A stretch of DNA of 64,000 nt. Origin: Mactromeris polynyma. Its lineage: Eukaryota > Mollusca > Bivalvia > Venerida > Mactridae. Below are positions 38,701 to 51,354 of this stretch, piece by piece. The position numbers were made by a program, and so were the translations under genes. The stretch lies in NCBI GenBank assembly GCA_032209605.1, contig JASFXZ010000096.1, positions 186,001 to 250,000 on the forward strand, in the 5' to 3' direction. The first letter of the stretch is position 1. The number at the start of each line of letters is the position of its first letter. The notes below the pieces were generated by a model, which saw nothing but the letters and a program-made list of their open reading frames with translations, was not told where the DNA came from and ran no database searches.

Positions 38701-38989
38701 GGGTTGTTTCCAAGGAAACTTTATTATTAACTGTCAGAAGCCACTTGCAAAAATTACTGTTAACCCAGAACCTACAATGAAAATTAACATAAGATCCCCA
38801 GATGAAAGAATAGACACAGGAATACTAAAATTGAACTTGGCTGACAAGCAGTTGAACCCAGATGAAAGTTTCTGCATTATGAAAAAAAAATTCCCGTTGG
38901 ACAAAAAGAACCAAATTTCAATTAATGATGTAGAAAATTTCACTGTAGAATTGCAGAGAAAGTTCAGGAAATATGCTTTCAATCATTAG
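35767..38989 (+). CDS. SAM-domain protein, possible CACTA accessory (TnpA-like) protein, ~550 aa
   Basis: The main exon 37383-38989 (534 codons) can be joined in phase to either of two first coding exons: 35767-35821 (553 aa in total) or 37319-37349 (545 aa). Numbering for the 545-aa form: a SAM-like helical domain at about 8-55 (GVTAEMLLEFTEGDINDLF); then a conserved-looking helical block (SPAQNYFRSLLRDA...PQLIERKRLIWQRLG). Residues 213-285 (KVGDQVVMLSKDKTPVGDG, EVVVRKVYE, ELPTP, MVTGWRNSRIVV) follow the pattern of the plant TNP1/EnSpm 'Transposase_23' domain. After that come low-complexity Lys/Ser repeats, including a duplicated SSSAKYKK-ETC-GTD unit of about 30 aa, and a conserved-looking C-terminal 90 aa. 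It lies divergent to the CACTA transposase. Membership of the same element is inference. Confidence 0.6.
36490..37071. mobile_element. Inverted-repeat element, 582 bp, in intron of the SAM gene
   Basis: The left arm AAGGAATGCAATGCACTCAG at 36492 continues to 36536. It is inverse to 37025-37071 (ending CTGAGTGCATTGCATTCCTT), arms about 47 bases with few mismatches. A second, nested inverted pair (about 36615-36650 and 36738-36775, sharing AACGTTCCTAT) lies inside. No open frame. Confidence 0.85.
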
Positions 38990-39752
38990 GACTATTTTCA
39001 TCTGTAAATATTTAGCTTGACTATTCGAAGCTTTTTCATTGGCATTTTACCTTCAAAATTGTAATCTTGGCTTTATTTCAAGAACCAATATGCATATATT
39101 GGGTAGAAATTTTACATGGACCTTTTCTCCTTTGTAATCATTTGTTTTATTCTTTAACCAGTCTCCTGAACTTTGTTAAGTTTAAATGAATATATGCAAT
39201 TGACTCTAGATACCAGTAAGCAGTTAAGTAAGACATGATAATAATCTGTGCATGCTTAACCATACTTTCACTGCTATTTTAACAGTATATTTCTAAAATG
39301 TTATCAGTTCATTTTGAGTGTGTTTTGTCAAACTATAGGTGTTCTTGTATATAATTGTTAACTGTTGTTAAACCCATGTTTGGTTAATTATTAGCCTTTT
39401 TAATACTGTTAAATTGTTATCAAGTTTCAGTACCTGTACATTTGATGTTAGTATGGCAAACATAGAATCTTATTCATGTACATTCAAATTTATGTTGGGT
39501 TCAATTCATGTTTAACCAACAAATTATTGCGCGCGATAATAATTTCGTGGTGTTCGCAAATTGTTTGATCTGCACTTGAATACATGAACATTTATAGCTG
39601 CAAAATAACTGGCAAAAGGTATAACGTGAAAATTTGGATTTGCGAAAATAAGTTTTAGTGCCCATGAATTACTTAACTTAAAGAGCAGCATGTGTGGTTA
39701 TCTCTTGTCATATACATTGATCAGTGTCATGTGTTTCATAATGTCAACTTGA
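38990..39752. other. 3' flank of the SAM-domain gene
   Basis: AT-rich non-coding sequence. Some words (TTGGTTAATTATTAGCC, CCCATGAATTAC) vaguely recall the motifs at 29.7-30.3 kb, but no CACTA terminus inverse to 29716 could be found here. Confidence 0.4.
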
Positions 39753-40536
39753 TCTTGTTCACTGCTGTGCCATTGTAATATAGTTTATACTTCTACTAGA
39801 TCTAGTCAATTATGTTATGCTCGGTTCTGTTTTGCGCAACGTTTTTTTGAGTTGTTGCAATACCGCTGTACAGTATGGGTTTGAATCGCACTATAGGTGC
39901 AAACTATTTACGTAATCTACTGTTAGATTAGTGCCAAGTATTTCTGTGCCAAGTAGTTTTTAGATGTTTGTGTACATTTAAAATATTATTGTATTTCAGT
40001 ATTACCTTTCATTATATAATGCAAAAGGACTTATGTCCCCCAAGTGTGATGTTGATCAGGGGTTGCATTAGGGATAAATTTTCGGAAGTCCTGACTTCCT
40101 GACTTTAGATTTAGGAAGTCCCAATAAGATTTTACGGAAGTCCTAGATGGTCAACGTCCATGTTGCTGCTCAAGTGTATTGGCATTGGGTAGATTTATTG
40201 TCCTTTAACAATCATTATAAATGCATTGACATATCTTGTTCACTGCTGTGCCATTGTAATATAGTTTATACTTCTACTAGATCTAGTCAATTATGTTATG
40301 CTCGGTTCTGTTTTGCGCAACGTTTTTTTGAGTTGTTGCAATACCGCTGTACAGTATGGGTTTGAATCCCACTATAGGTGCAAACTATTTACGTAATCTA
40401 CTGTTAGATTAGTGCCAAGTATTTCTGTGCCAAGTAGTTTTTAGATGTTTGTGTACATTTAAAATATTATTGTATTTCAGTATTACCTTTCATTATATAA
40501 TGCAAAAGGACTTATGTCCCCCAAGTGTGATGTTGA
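39753..40536. repeat. 303-bp near-exact direct duplication
   Basis: 39753-40055 and 40234-40536 are copies at an offset of 481 bases. The only difference I see is GAATCGCAC versus GAATCCCAC. They are separated by 178 bases of unrelated sequence containing short GGAAGTCC repeats. No coding content; recent local duplication or assembly duplication. Confidence 0.95.
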
Positions 40537-41661
40537 ACTTGATAGTACATATGTCCCTTCCATTGACAGCTCTTGTTGACAAGTTCCTAATAAGACTTTA
40601 TGCCCCTTTGTCGAGCGGGGTGTCTGTTTGCAGGCTTTTGTTAAATTAGAGATTGTTAAAATGTTTGTAAGAATTGCAGTTTTTCTTTTGCTGTGGTAAA
40701 CTTGTAATGCAGCTAAACATTAGAGAGATAGTATGTTTATACCCAAATGTTTGTTAGATGTTTCTATGTGTTAAATTTGAGAAATTTTAAGAAATGGGAA
40801 TTGCTCTCTGCCCGTCTGTCAACATTTAATTTAAAAAAATCCTCTGAAACTAGCTAATTGTTTTGAAAATTTACAGCAATGATCCTTGCATGCATATTGT
40901 CCTCTTTTGATTTTAGCTCACATATTTACAGAACAAGGAGAGCTATATTGTACTCTCTCAAGCGTTGTTGTCACACTTTTGTGCAAGTTACTTTATAAGG
41001 CCATATTTCACTTAGTAGCAAAGAAACTTACGACACTTGTTAAGCATTATTAATAAATGGTACTGGTCAAGTACATGACTGGAGTTATTTCCCTTAATTT
41101 TCTTGTATAAAGTTTTGCATGCATCTAATATTCAGACCATATCTCATCTCCTATCAATGGTGTTGCATTGAAACTTACAACACTATAGTTTAGCGTCATT
41201 CATTAGTCAGAGTAATTTACTTGGAATTATGCCCCTTTTTAACTTATAAATATAATTTTTCAACTCCAATGCACGATGATAACTCCAATGCACGATGATG
41301 TAACAGTAGACACATTTTATTTTCATGAATTATGCTCCTTTATGCCTTTGATGAGCGTGGCATCCATCTTGTGGTGCTTTTGTTCGTATATGTGATCCTA
41401 TAGAACTAACAAAAATATCTCAGAAATCAATGACACAAATTGGAAATTAATTTACCACTAAAGTCAAGCCAGCCAGCAATAAGGAAGTCTACAAAACGAC
41501 TAATCTAAACATTTATGCGGACCAGGAAACTACCAGAAGTGTCCACAAAAGAAGGTTTACGCCACAAAATGAATGATAATAGATAAATTATCGATTACAT
41601 TTTTGCGTAAAACTGTGAATTAATTAATTCCAATTAAAAAAATTCGTTAAAAACTTAAACT
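40537..41661. other. Non-coding stretch before the satellite
   Basis: No gene, splice chain or strong repeat recognised. A 20-base tandem pair (AACTCCAATGCACGATGATG) occurs at about 41260-41300. Confidence 0.5.
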
Positions 41662-44600
41662 GAGCCCAAAATGATTGAAATAGGGCAGAATTTAATAAAA
41701 CAGTTCACCCGACCCTGTTTTAGTGTCCCCTAACCCTTTTATAGCTAATGTGACACCATGAGTGATATACCTACATAAAGCCCCTACATAAGGCTACACT
41801 ACAACATAGGCATTATATTCCCACCTTGGGGATGAAAGCCCGTAATGAGCCCAAACTTATTGAAAAGCGCAGACTTTAATAAAACCGTTCTCCCGACTCG
41901 GTTTTGGTGACCCCTGGACCCTTTAATAGCTAATGTGACGCAATGAGTGACATACCTTCTTAAAGCCCTTATATAGGGCTACAATACAACACAGGCATTT
42001 TATCCCCACCTTGGGGCTGAAAGCCCGTAATGAGCCCAAATCTATTGAAAATATCAGAAGTTAATCAAACCGTTCTCCCGACACTGTTTGGGTGACCCCT
42101 GGGCCCTTTAATAGCTAATGTGACACCATGAGTGACATACCTACTTAAAGCCCTTATATAGGGCTACAATACAACACAGGCATTTTATCCCCACCTTGGG
42201 ACTGAAAGCCCGTAATGAGCCCAACTCTATTGAAAATATCAGAATTTAATCAAACCGTTCTCCCGACACTGTTTTGGTGACCCCTGGACCCTTTAATAGC
42301 TAATGTGACGCAATGAGTGACATACCTTCTTAAAGCCCTTATATAGGGCTACAATACAACACAGGCATTTTATCCCCACCTTGGGGCTGAAAGCCCGTAA
42401 TGAGCCCAAATCTATTGAAAATATCAGAAGTTAATCAAACCGTTCTCCCGACACTGTTTGGGTGACCCCTGGGCCCTTTAATAGCTAATGTGACGCAATG
42501 AGTGACATACCTACTTAAAGCCCTTATATAGGGCTACAATACAACACAGGCATTTTATCCCCACCTTGGGGCTGAAAGCCCGTAATGAGCCCAACTCTAT
42601 TGAAAATATCAGAATTTAATCTAACCGTTCTCCCGACACTGTTTGGGTGACCCCTGGACCCTTTAATAGCTAATGTGACGCAATTAGTGACATACCTTCT
42701 TAAAGCCCTTATATAGGGCTACAATACAACAAAGGCATTTTATCCCCACCTTGGGGCTGAAAGCCCGTAATGAGCCCAAATCTATTGAAAATATCAGAAG
42801 TTAATCAAACCGTTCTCCCGACACTGTTTGGGTGACCCCTGGACCCTTTAATAGCTAATGTGACGCAATCAGTGACATACCTACTTAAAGCCCTTATATA
42901 GGGCTACAATACAACACAGGCATTTTATCCCCACCTTGGGGCTGAAAGCCCGTAATGAGCCCAAATCTATTGAAAATATCAGAAGTTAATCAAACCGTTC
43001 TCCCGACACTGTTTGGGTGACCCCTGGACCCTTTAATAGCTAATGTGACACCATGAGTGACATACCTACTTAAAGCCCTTATATAGGGCTACAATACAAC
43101 GCAGGCATTTTATCCCCACCTTGGGGCTGAAACCCCGTAATGAGCCCAAATCTATTGAAAATAACAGAAGTTAATCAAACCGTTCTCCCGACACTGTTTG
43201 GGTGACCCCTGGACCCTTTAATAGCTAATGTGACACCATGAGTGACATACCCACTTAAAGCCCTTATATAGGGCTACACTACAACATATGCATTATATTC
43301 CCACCTTGGGGCTGAAAGCCCGTAATGAGCCCAACTCTATTGAAAATATCAGAATTTAATCAAACCGTTCTCCCGACACTGTTTTGGTGACCCCTGGACC
43401 CTTTAATAGCTAATGTGACGCAATGAGTGACATACCTTCTTAAAGCCCTTATATAGGGCTACAATACAACACAGGCATTTTATCCCCACCTTGGGGCTGA
43501 AAGCCCGTAATGAGCCCAAATCTATTGAAAATATCAGAAGTTAATCAAACCGTTCTCCCGACACTGTTTGGGTGACCCCTGGGCCCTTTAATAGCTAATG
43601 TGACACAATGAGTGACATACCTACTTAAAGCCCTTATATAGGGCTACAATACAACACAGGCATTTTATCCCCACCTTGGGGCTGAAAGCCCGTAATGAGC
43701 CCAACTCTATTGAAAATATCAGAATTTAATCAAACCGTTCTCCCGACACTGTTTTGGTGACCCCTGGACCCTTTAATAGCTAATGTGACGCAATTAGTGA
43801 CATACCTTCTTAAAGCCCTTATATAGGGCTACAATACAACAAAGGCATTTTATCCCCACCTTGGGGCTGAAAGCCCGTAATGAGCCCAAATCTATTGAAA
43901 ATATCAGAATTTAATCTAACCGTTCTCCCGACACTGTTTGGGTGACGCCTGGGCCCTTTAATAGCTAATGTGACACCATGAGTGCCATACCTACTTAAAG
44001 CCCTTATATAGGGCTACAATACAACACAGGCATTTTATCCCCACCTTGGGGCTGAAAGCCCGTAATGAGCCCAACTCTATTGAAAATATCAGAATTTAAT
44101 CAAACCGTTCTCCCGACACTGTTTTGGTGACCCCTGGACCCTTTAATAGCTAATGTGACGCAATGAGTGACATATTTTCTTAAAGCCCTTATATAGGGCT
44201 ACAATACAACACAGGCATTTTATCCCCACCTTGGGGTTGAAAGCCCGTAATGAGCCCAAATCTATTGAAAATATCAGAAGTTAATCAAACCGTTCTCCCG
44301 ACACTGTTTGGGTGACCCCTGGACCCTTTAATAGCTAATGTGACACCATGAGTGACATACCTACTTAAAGCCCTTATATAGGGCTACAATACAACACAGG
44401 CATTTTATCCCCACCTTGGGGCTGAAAGCCCGTAATGAGCCCAAATCTATTGAAAATATCAGAAGTTAATCAAACCGTTCTCCCGACACTGTTTGGGTGA
44501 CCCCTGGACCCTTTAATAGCTAATGTGACGCAATCAGTGACATACCTACTTAAAGCCCTTATATAGGGCTACAATACAACACAGGCATTTTATCCCCACC

Positions 44601-45391
44601 TTGGGGCTGAAAGCCCGTAATGAGCCCAAATCTATTGAAAATATCAGAAGTTAATCAAACCGTTCTCCCGACACTGTTTGGGTGACCCCTGGACCCTTTA
44701 ATAGCTAATGTGACACCATGAGTGACATACCTACTTAAAGCCCTTATATAGGGCTACAATACAACGCAGGCATTTTATCCCCACCTTGGGGCTGAAACCC
44801 CGTAATGAGCCCAAATCTATTGAAAATAACAGAAGTTAATCAAACCGTTCTCCCGACCCTGTTTGGGTGACCCCTGGACCCTTTAATAGCTAATGTGACA
44901 CCATGAGTGACATACCCACTTAAAGCCCTTATATAGGGCTACACTACAACATATGCATTATATTCCCACCTTGGGGATGAAAGCCCGTAATGAGCCCAAA
45001 CTTATCGAAAAGCGCAGTCTTTAATAAAACCGTTCTGCCGACTCGGGTTTGGTGACCCCTGGACCCTTTAATAGCTAATGTGACGCAATGAGTGACATAC
45101 ATTCTTAAAGCCCTTATATAGGGCTACAATACAACACAGGCATTTTATCCCCACCTTGGGGTTGAAAGCCCGTAATGAGCCCAAATCTATTGAAAATATC
45201 AGAAGTTAATCAAACCGTTCTCCCGACACTGTTTGGGTGACCCCTGGACCCTTTAATAGCTAATGTGACACCATGAGTGACATACCTACATAAAGCCCTT
45301 ATATAGGGCTACAATACAACACAGGCATTTTATCCCCACCTTGGGGCTGAAAGCCCGTAATAAGTCCAAATATATTGAAAAGAGCAGAATG
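41662..45391. repeat. 185-bp satellite array, about 20 copies
   Basis: Head-to-tail monomers of 185 bases, phased by CCCTTATATAGGGCTACAAT at 41966, 42151, 42336, 42521 and so on. Each monomer holds two short palindromes, AGCCCTTATATAGGGCT and CCCCACCTTGGGG. Copies fall into variants (GACACCATG with CCTACT; GACGCAATG with CCTTCT) that partly alternate. Monomers 7-9 (42862-43290) recur as monomers 16-18 with the same private changes, an exact offset of 1665 = 9 x 185. End monomers carry their own variant (CATTATATTCCC). No open frame. Confidence 0.97.
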
Positions 45392-46907
45392 ACGCAATCA
45401 TACATTGATTTCACAAATGGGCAACTTTAATTCAAGTAAACCTATATTGGTTTCTATTTCTGTGAAGAACATGTCACACTTCCAACGGAGGGAATTTTGC
45501 CTGCATTGTGACCTGCCCTACACAGTTAACTATCTGACATTACCCGCACCGTGATGTGGTCTGTACAATGTAGTACTCGTAATCTGACATCCGAATCATG
45601 TCTTACCTTAACCACCAAGGCAATTTCTCTTCACCCGAACAACGTTAGTAACCTTGACACGGAAAATACAGGTAGAACTAAAGAGAGGGCCGCTGTATTA
45701 ACCAAAATAATTTTGAATAAAATACTCGATGTGCTTGAAAGTCTCATCTTCCATAAAATTGTGTAATCCTCTGTAACATGGTATGTGCTCTTCATGTACA
45801 AAAACAATGCCCAGCAATGTGAGTGTGGCTTATCAGTCACTCAGGCAGTATACAGTGCGATTTACTGCCTAAGCTTTATCTAAATGTCATTGTAAACTCA
45901 CTTAACTAATTAAAGAGTATCAAAATTACTGGAAACCAGTAAGATTTTTGGGCATAGTCGCAAGACAGTGCTACATATATTGGTCGTCAAATAACACAGT
46001 GTTAATTCGAATTCAGTGTAGATGTATTTTGTTATTGCAGATTTATTGCTACTTGATTGAATGTATGTACATATTTAGTTGTTTTTACCTGTTTGTAATG
46101 TCTTTACAAAACTCACGATGTCATAATTAAATAATTTCATCCAACAGAATCAAGATCTCAACGACCAAGAGGCCTATAGAATATCTCCATTTTCATCACT
46201 ATTTAAAACAAATCTCACAGTTCGGGGGGTAGTAGACATGCTGAATCAGTTTTTATTTGCCTATCAAACCTAGTTTGGAATATGTTGCTTTATTGGTTAT
46301 TTGTTAATCATGCATACTTCGATTTTTGTTAAACCACCCGTTATTTCTAATGAGACAAATGTAACTGTTATGTATTTATAACACATACTTCATCAAATTA
46401 GAATTGAGTGTTCATTTTGTCCAACACAATAAGTACGACTTCAATTCTTCCTTCACTCCTTGACATTTCTCTTTCTCCCATAACAGCGTGTGTAGCGTTG
46501 ATGTTTGGGCTTTCAGTCCCTTGATGGGTAAACCTGATAAGCGACATATCACGATTATTATGGCAATTTCTAAGGCGGGAACAGTAATTGGTTATGAATT
46601 TCATGCATGGATTGGGACTGGTTTTAGAACATTTGTAATTCAATTGCAGGTACAACAGACAGCCGACTGTATATTTAATACATTGTTAGGGTATATCAAA
46701 TAATAAAACAACGAACCATAATTGCATGCTATGATTTTATTAACATATGCTATGCAGTTTGATATATGTACATTTATAACTTTTTCACATTCAACAATGC
46801 AAACAAAATATATACATCACTGACGATATTGATGACTTGGAAGCAGTCCACACATACAAATCGTCTTTTTAAGCTAAATATATATGGAAGTAAAATTTAA
46901 ATTTATA
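45392..46907. other. Non-coding stretch after the satellite
   Basis: Only short chance frames (60-85 codons). Nothing recognised. Confidence 0.45.
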
Positions 46908-47070
46908 CAGTAAAACCTCCTTGTGACTCTTGAAAACTGGTCTTCTTACTGCTGTGATATTAATGTTTAGGTTGAATAAAGAGCAAAATCATTAAAATTC
47001 AATTGAGATTTATGTTTTTACTTTTGAGGTGGTATTATTATTGAGGTGATATTTAAGTGGGGTTTTACTA
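46908..47070. mobile_element. Short copy of the 791-1062 MITE family
   Basis: It starts CAGTAAAACCTCCTTGTGAC after a TA and contains TTGAAAACTGGTC, as at 826-840. It ends TTATTGAGGTGATATTTAAG then TGGGGTTTTACTA (last G changed to A) followed by TA. It lacks most of the internal tandem repeats. Confidence 0.7.
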
Positions 47071-47734
47071 TATGTGTATTTACATATGTTTTACCTTGTA
47101 TAAATGCAGCTCCTAAAAACAAGAAAAAAATAAACAAAGATCAACAGTTTTCCTGTAACTTGGATAAAATAGCAGTTGACTAAGGATAACAGAAAATGTA
47201 ACAACTTTAGACAATAAATCAATTTCGTTCAATGATGTCCTCTGTACAACATTTAAAAATGTTACATTTTCACAATATTTTGGATTCCAATAAATATTCA
47301 TTAAGCAGCAAATTTAATGCACTGAAAAAATTGTTATTTTCTGCCCAAAATTTTGATAGCAATTGACGGTGGAATTTATACCGGACACATCCCCCGGAAT
47401 AATTAATGTTTCACTTCCAACCTAAGTCAAGGTTAATAGAATTATCACTTAGTAGTTCCAGCATATATACATATTTCTATAACAATATGTGAAACGAAAC
47501 AAATATCAAACCGGCACCATGTAGGATAGATTTGTGTATGCAAAAACTTACACTTAGTCTACATAACAAATTCGCACACATTGTCATTACATACAAAACA
47601 TGAAAATACATAGACAATAAACAAATCATGCATGGATGTAATAATTATGTAATTATGTAATTTTACCCATGAAAAGCTAGTACAGGCAGTTGATTGTAAT
47701 ACATAGAGTAGACATGGCATTATAAGTGACAAGA

Positions 47735-48240
47735 AAATATATACAAGGGGAATAAATCTATATAAGCAGAAGTTTTGCAAGCATCAATAAACCGCACATG
47801 CAGCAGAACAAGCAAAACAAAATGATCATTAGCATTGAATAATTATAGGCAATGCAGACTAATCAGAGTGATGGTTATGACACAAGGATATGTTATGCAA
47901 GAAGCAATACAAAAACACACCAGGCAGAACAAGCAAAACATATTACATATTAAAGCTAATGACAAGCCAAGCGATAAAACAAAAACAAGACAATATATAC
48001 AAGGGGAATAAATCTATACAAGCATCAATAAAACGCACATGCAGCAGAAGAAGCAAAATTAGAATGATCATTAGCATTGAATAATTATAGGCAATGCAGA
48101 CTAATCAGAGTGATGGTTATGACACAAGGATATGTTATGCAAGAAGCAATACAAAAACACACCAGGCAGAACAAGCAAAACATTACATATATCCAAGCTA
48201 ATGACAAGCCAAGCAATAAAACAAAGACCAATCTTTATTC
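47735..48240. repeat. 242-bp tandem duplication, about 2 copies
   Basis: The block beginning AATGATCATTAGCATTGAAT occurs at 47821 and 48063 (offset 242), running through AGGCAGAACAAGCAAAACAT with very few differences. The preceding word ACAAGGGGAATAAATCTATA is likewise repeated. Open frames in it are duplicated by-products. Confidence 0.9.
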
Positions 48241-49057
48241 ATACATCACAGTTGAACTCTCATTATAGACACCATATCTTACGATTGGAATTTAAAAAAA
48301 TTCCCAAGGTATCACATTTTATCAAAATGATTTATTTCATGGACAAAATATTTTTGTTACTGTAACATTTCCTTTTTTCAGTAGAACTTATGCTTTTTAA
48401 CCAAACACATTTGAAGCAACAAGTATTTGGCAAACTCTGAAGGTTTACCACATTATCCAAAAGAGAGTTCCACAATGATGTAACAGGAATTTAGAAAGAG
48501 CTCTTACCATTCCTAGTGGTTTAGAAATCTGAAAAAAAATAAAGTAAACATATTTGCCATTGTGTTGCTTATGTTTGAGTACAACAAAGTATTAAACCAG
48601 TGTTCATGAGTTACCAAGCTGTAATTGCCTTTAAGCATATAACAATTTCCCAACATAATTCAGAAGCGGAAGCAACTTGACTTAGCATTCATGTAAAGTA
48701 TATTCAATGAAATTTCAGTGCAAGCATACGCTTTTCTGTGGTACGAATCTATGAGCTACAGGTTGGCAGCACATAACATTCTAAACCACGCACACGCATG
48801 GCTAAAACTTAAAGATGAATATGACAAACATAAATGAGAAATCAAAGCCTGTATATTATAAAACTGTATAAAACACATATCAATGTTAAGTATAACATTT
48901 TGATAGCTTTCATCAACAACTGCATTGAATGGCAAAGCTTTAAGTAATTTTACATACATGTACTATGACATTAAAATTGAAAACATTATGTAACAAAAAT
49001 TTCATTTATATTACACCATATTGATACCACAGCCCATCATTTTCTGTATGTCATTAA
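48241..49057. other. Non-coding stretch
   Basis: AT-rich with no recognised gene or repeat. Confidence 0.45.
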
Positions 49058-50525
49058 TTTCTAGAACTTAGAAAAACTACTCTCTACTCCGGGAAGTCTG
49101 TTATTCAACTAAGAGTTATCCTGGTTCAAAGTTCATATTATCATTGAGTTCAACAATTCCATGACCGGATGTATCTCTAATTTCTAAACGGTTCTCCAAC
49201 TCTGGAACATTGTTAATCAACTAATGCGTACCTCCGTTCAAAGTTCATATTATCTTTGAGTTAAACTATTCAATGACCGGATGTATCTCTAATTTCAAAA
49301 CGGTTCTCCAACTCTGGAACACTGTTATTCAACTAAGGCTTACCTCTGTTCTTAGTTCATATTATCATTAAGTTCAACAATTCCATGACTGGATGTATCT
49401 CTAATTTCTAAACGGTTCTCCAACTCTGGAACATTGTTATTCAACTAAGGCTTACCTCTGTTCTTAGTTCATATTATCATTAAGTTCAACAATTCCATGA
49501 CCGGATGTATCTCTAATTTCAAAACGGTTCTCCAACTCTGGAACATTGTTATTCAACTAAGGCTTACCTCTGTTCTTAGTTCATATTATCATTAAGTTCA
49601 ACAATTCCATGACTGGATGTATCTCTAATTTCTAAACGGTTCTCCAACTCTGGAACATTGTTATTCAACTAAGGCTTACCTCTGTTCTTAGTTCATATTA
49701 TCTTTGAGTTAAACTATATTCCATGACCGGATGTATCTCTAATTTCAAAACGGTTCTCCAACTCTGGAACACTGTTAATCAACTAAGGCGTACCTCCGTT
49801 CAAAGTTCATATTATCTTTGAGTTAAACTATATTCCATGACCGGATGTATCTCTAATTTCAAAACGGTTCTCCAACTCTGGAACACTGTTAATCAACTAA
49901 GGCGTACCTCCGTTCAAAGTTCATATTATCTTTGAGTTAAACTATTCCATGACCGGATGTATCTCTAATTTTTAAACGGTTTTTCAACTCTGGAACACTG
50001 TTATTCAACTAATGCGTACCTCCGTTCAAAGTTCATATTATCATTAAGTTCAACAATTCCATGACCGGATGTATCTCTAATTTTTAAACGGTTTTTCAAC
50101 TCTGGAACACTGTAAATCAACTAATGCGTACCTCCGTTCAAAGTTCATATTATCATTGAGTTCAACAATTCCATGACCGGATGTATCTCTAATTTCTAAA
50201 CGGTTCTCCAACTCTGGAACACTGTAAATCAACTAATGCGTACCTCCGTTCAAAGTTCATATTATCTTTGAGTTAAACTATTCAATGACCGGATGTATCT
50301 CTAATTTCAAAACGGTTCTCCAACTCTGGAACACTGTTAATCAACTAATGCGTACCTCCGTTCAAAGTTCATATTATCATTAAGTTCAACAATTCCATGA
50401 CCGGATGTATCTCTAATTTCTAAACGGTTCTTCAACTCTGGAACACTGTTATTCAACTAAGGCGTACCTCCGTTCAAAGTTCATATTCAAGTAAGAGGTA
50501 TCCCCGTTTTAAGTTAATATTTTGA
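49058..50525. repeat. 112-bp tandem array, about 12-13 copies
   Basis: Unit of 112 bases with CATGACCGGATGTATCTCTAA at 49160, 49272, 49384, 49496, 49608 and onward. Variation is clustered: CTTACCTCTGTTCTTAG versus GTACCTCCGTTCAAAG; TTCAACAATTCC versus TTAAACTATTCC. The outermost units are diverged. No open frame. Confidence 0.95.
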
Positions 50526-51354
50526 GTAAGTCATTCAATAATCAATTTTATCTCCAAGATCTACTCACTTCTCCATCCTTGTTACATTGACATTCAAGTA
50601 TCGGTTCATCAAAATGAAGATTTCTAATTAATTAATTCCAATATTATTTTTTTGTCTATATTTTCGGCTGTATATATCAATATTATACAAATGCAATTGA
50701 CAATATTGGGCTTAATACATGTACATATAAAAGTATGACCTATATGATAATAATAAGATGAAAGAAATCAATTAATATGATAATGAAATACTTCATGCTT
50801 AATACTTGAATTTCTTAATACATGAATGCGTGAAAGAATAAGAAATAAGCAAAAACACACATTCTTATTTTTTGGTTATTCAAGTTGCACAAACATTTGG
50901 AATATGTCATTGTAGAAGCAGTCATGTTGATCAACTGAATTGTGGAAATGTTGACAAATATTGAAGCCCTTAGCAATCAAATAATTGGTTAACTATTTAT
51001 GCAAACATTAGTAAAGTACTGCTTTTGTTTTTGTAAGTACTAATCAGCAATTGAATTTTGCTGCTATTGCCACAACATTCATACTCCTTTCATACTCTCA
51101 AATAAGGCACAATTGCATTAAAAATAAATAATGTTTTACCAAACAATTGGAGAAAAGCTTAAACATTTTCATGTACAGCAATGATCAGAGATATTACGTT
51201 AAATAAGAGTAAGAGTATAACAATGTGGAAGGTAGGTCACATTAATAAGTAAAAGATAAAATAATAATTTTAAACTTAGTTTCAGATGCAAATAATGTAA
51301 GCATTGTAAAACAATGAAATGCAATGATTAACGGAAATTTGAATGCTTAATTGC
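50526..51354. other. Non-coding stretch between two arrays
   Basis: AT-rich, nothing recognised. Confidence 0.45.

Noticed and set aside
47890..48365. Three related small Lys/Thr-rich frames
   Set aside because: They are the same chance frame seen in both copies of a 242-bp tandem duplication; no codon-level conservation pattern.
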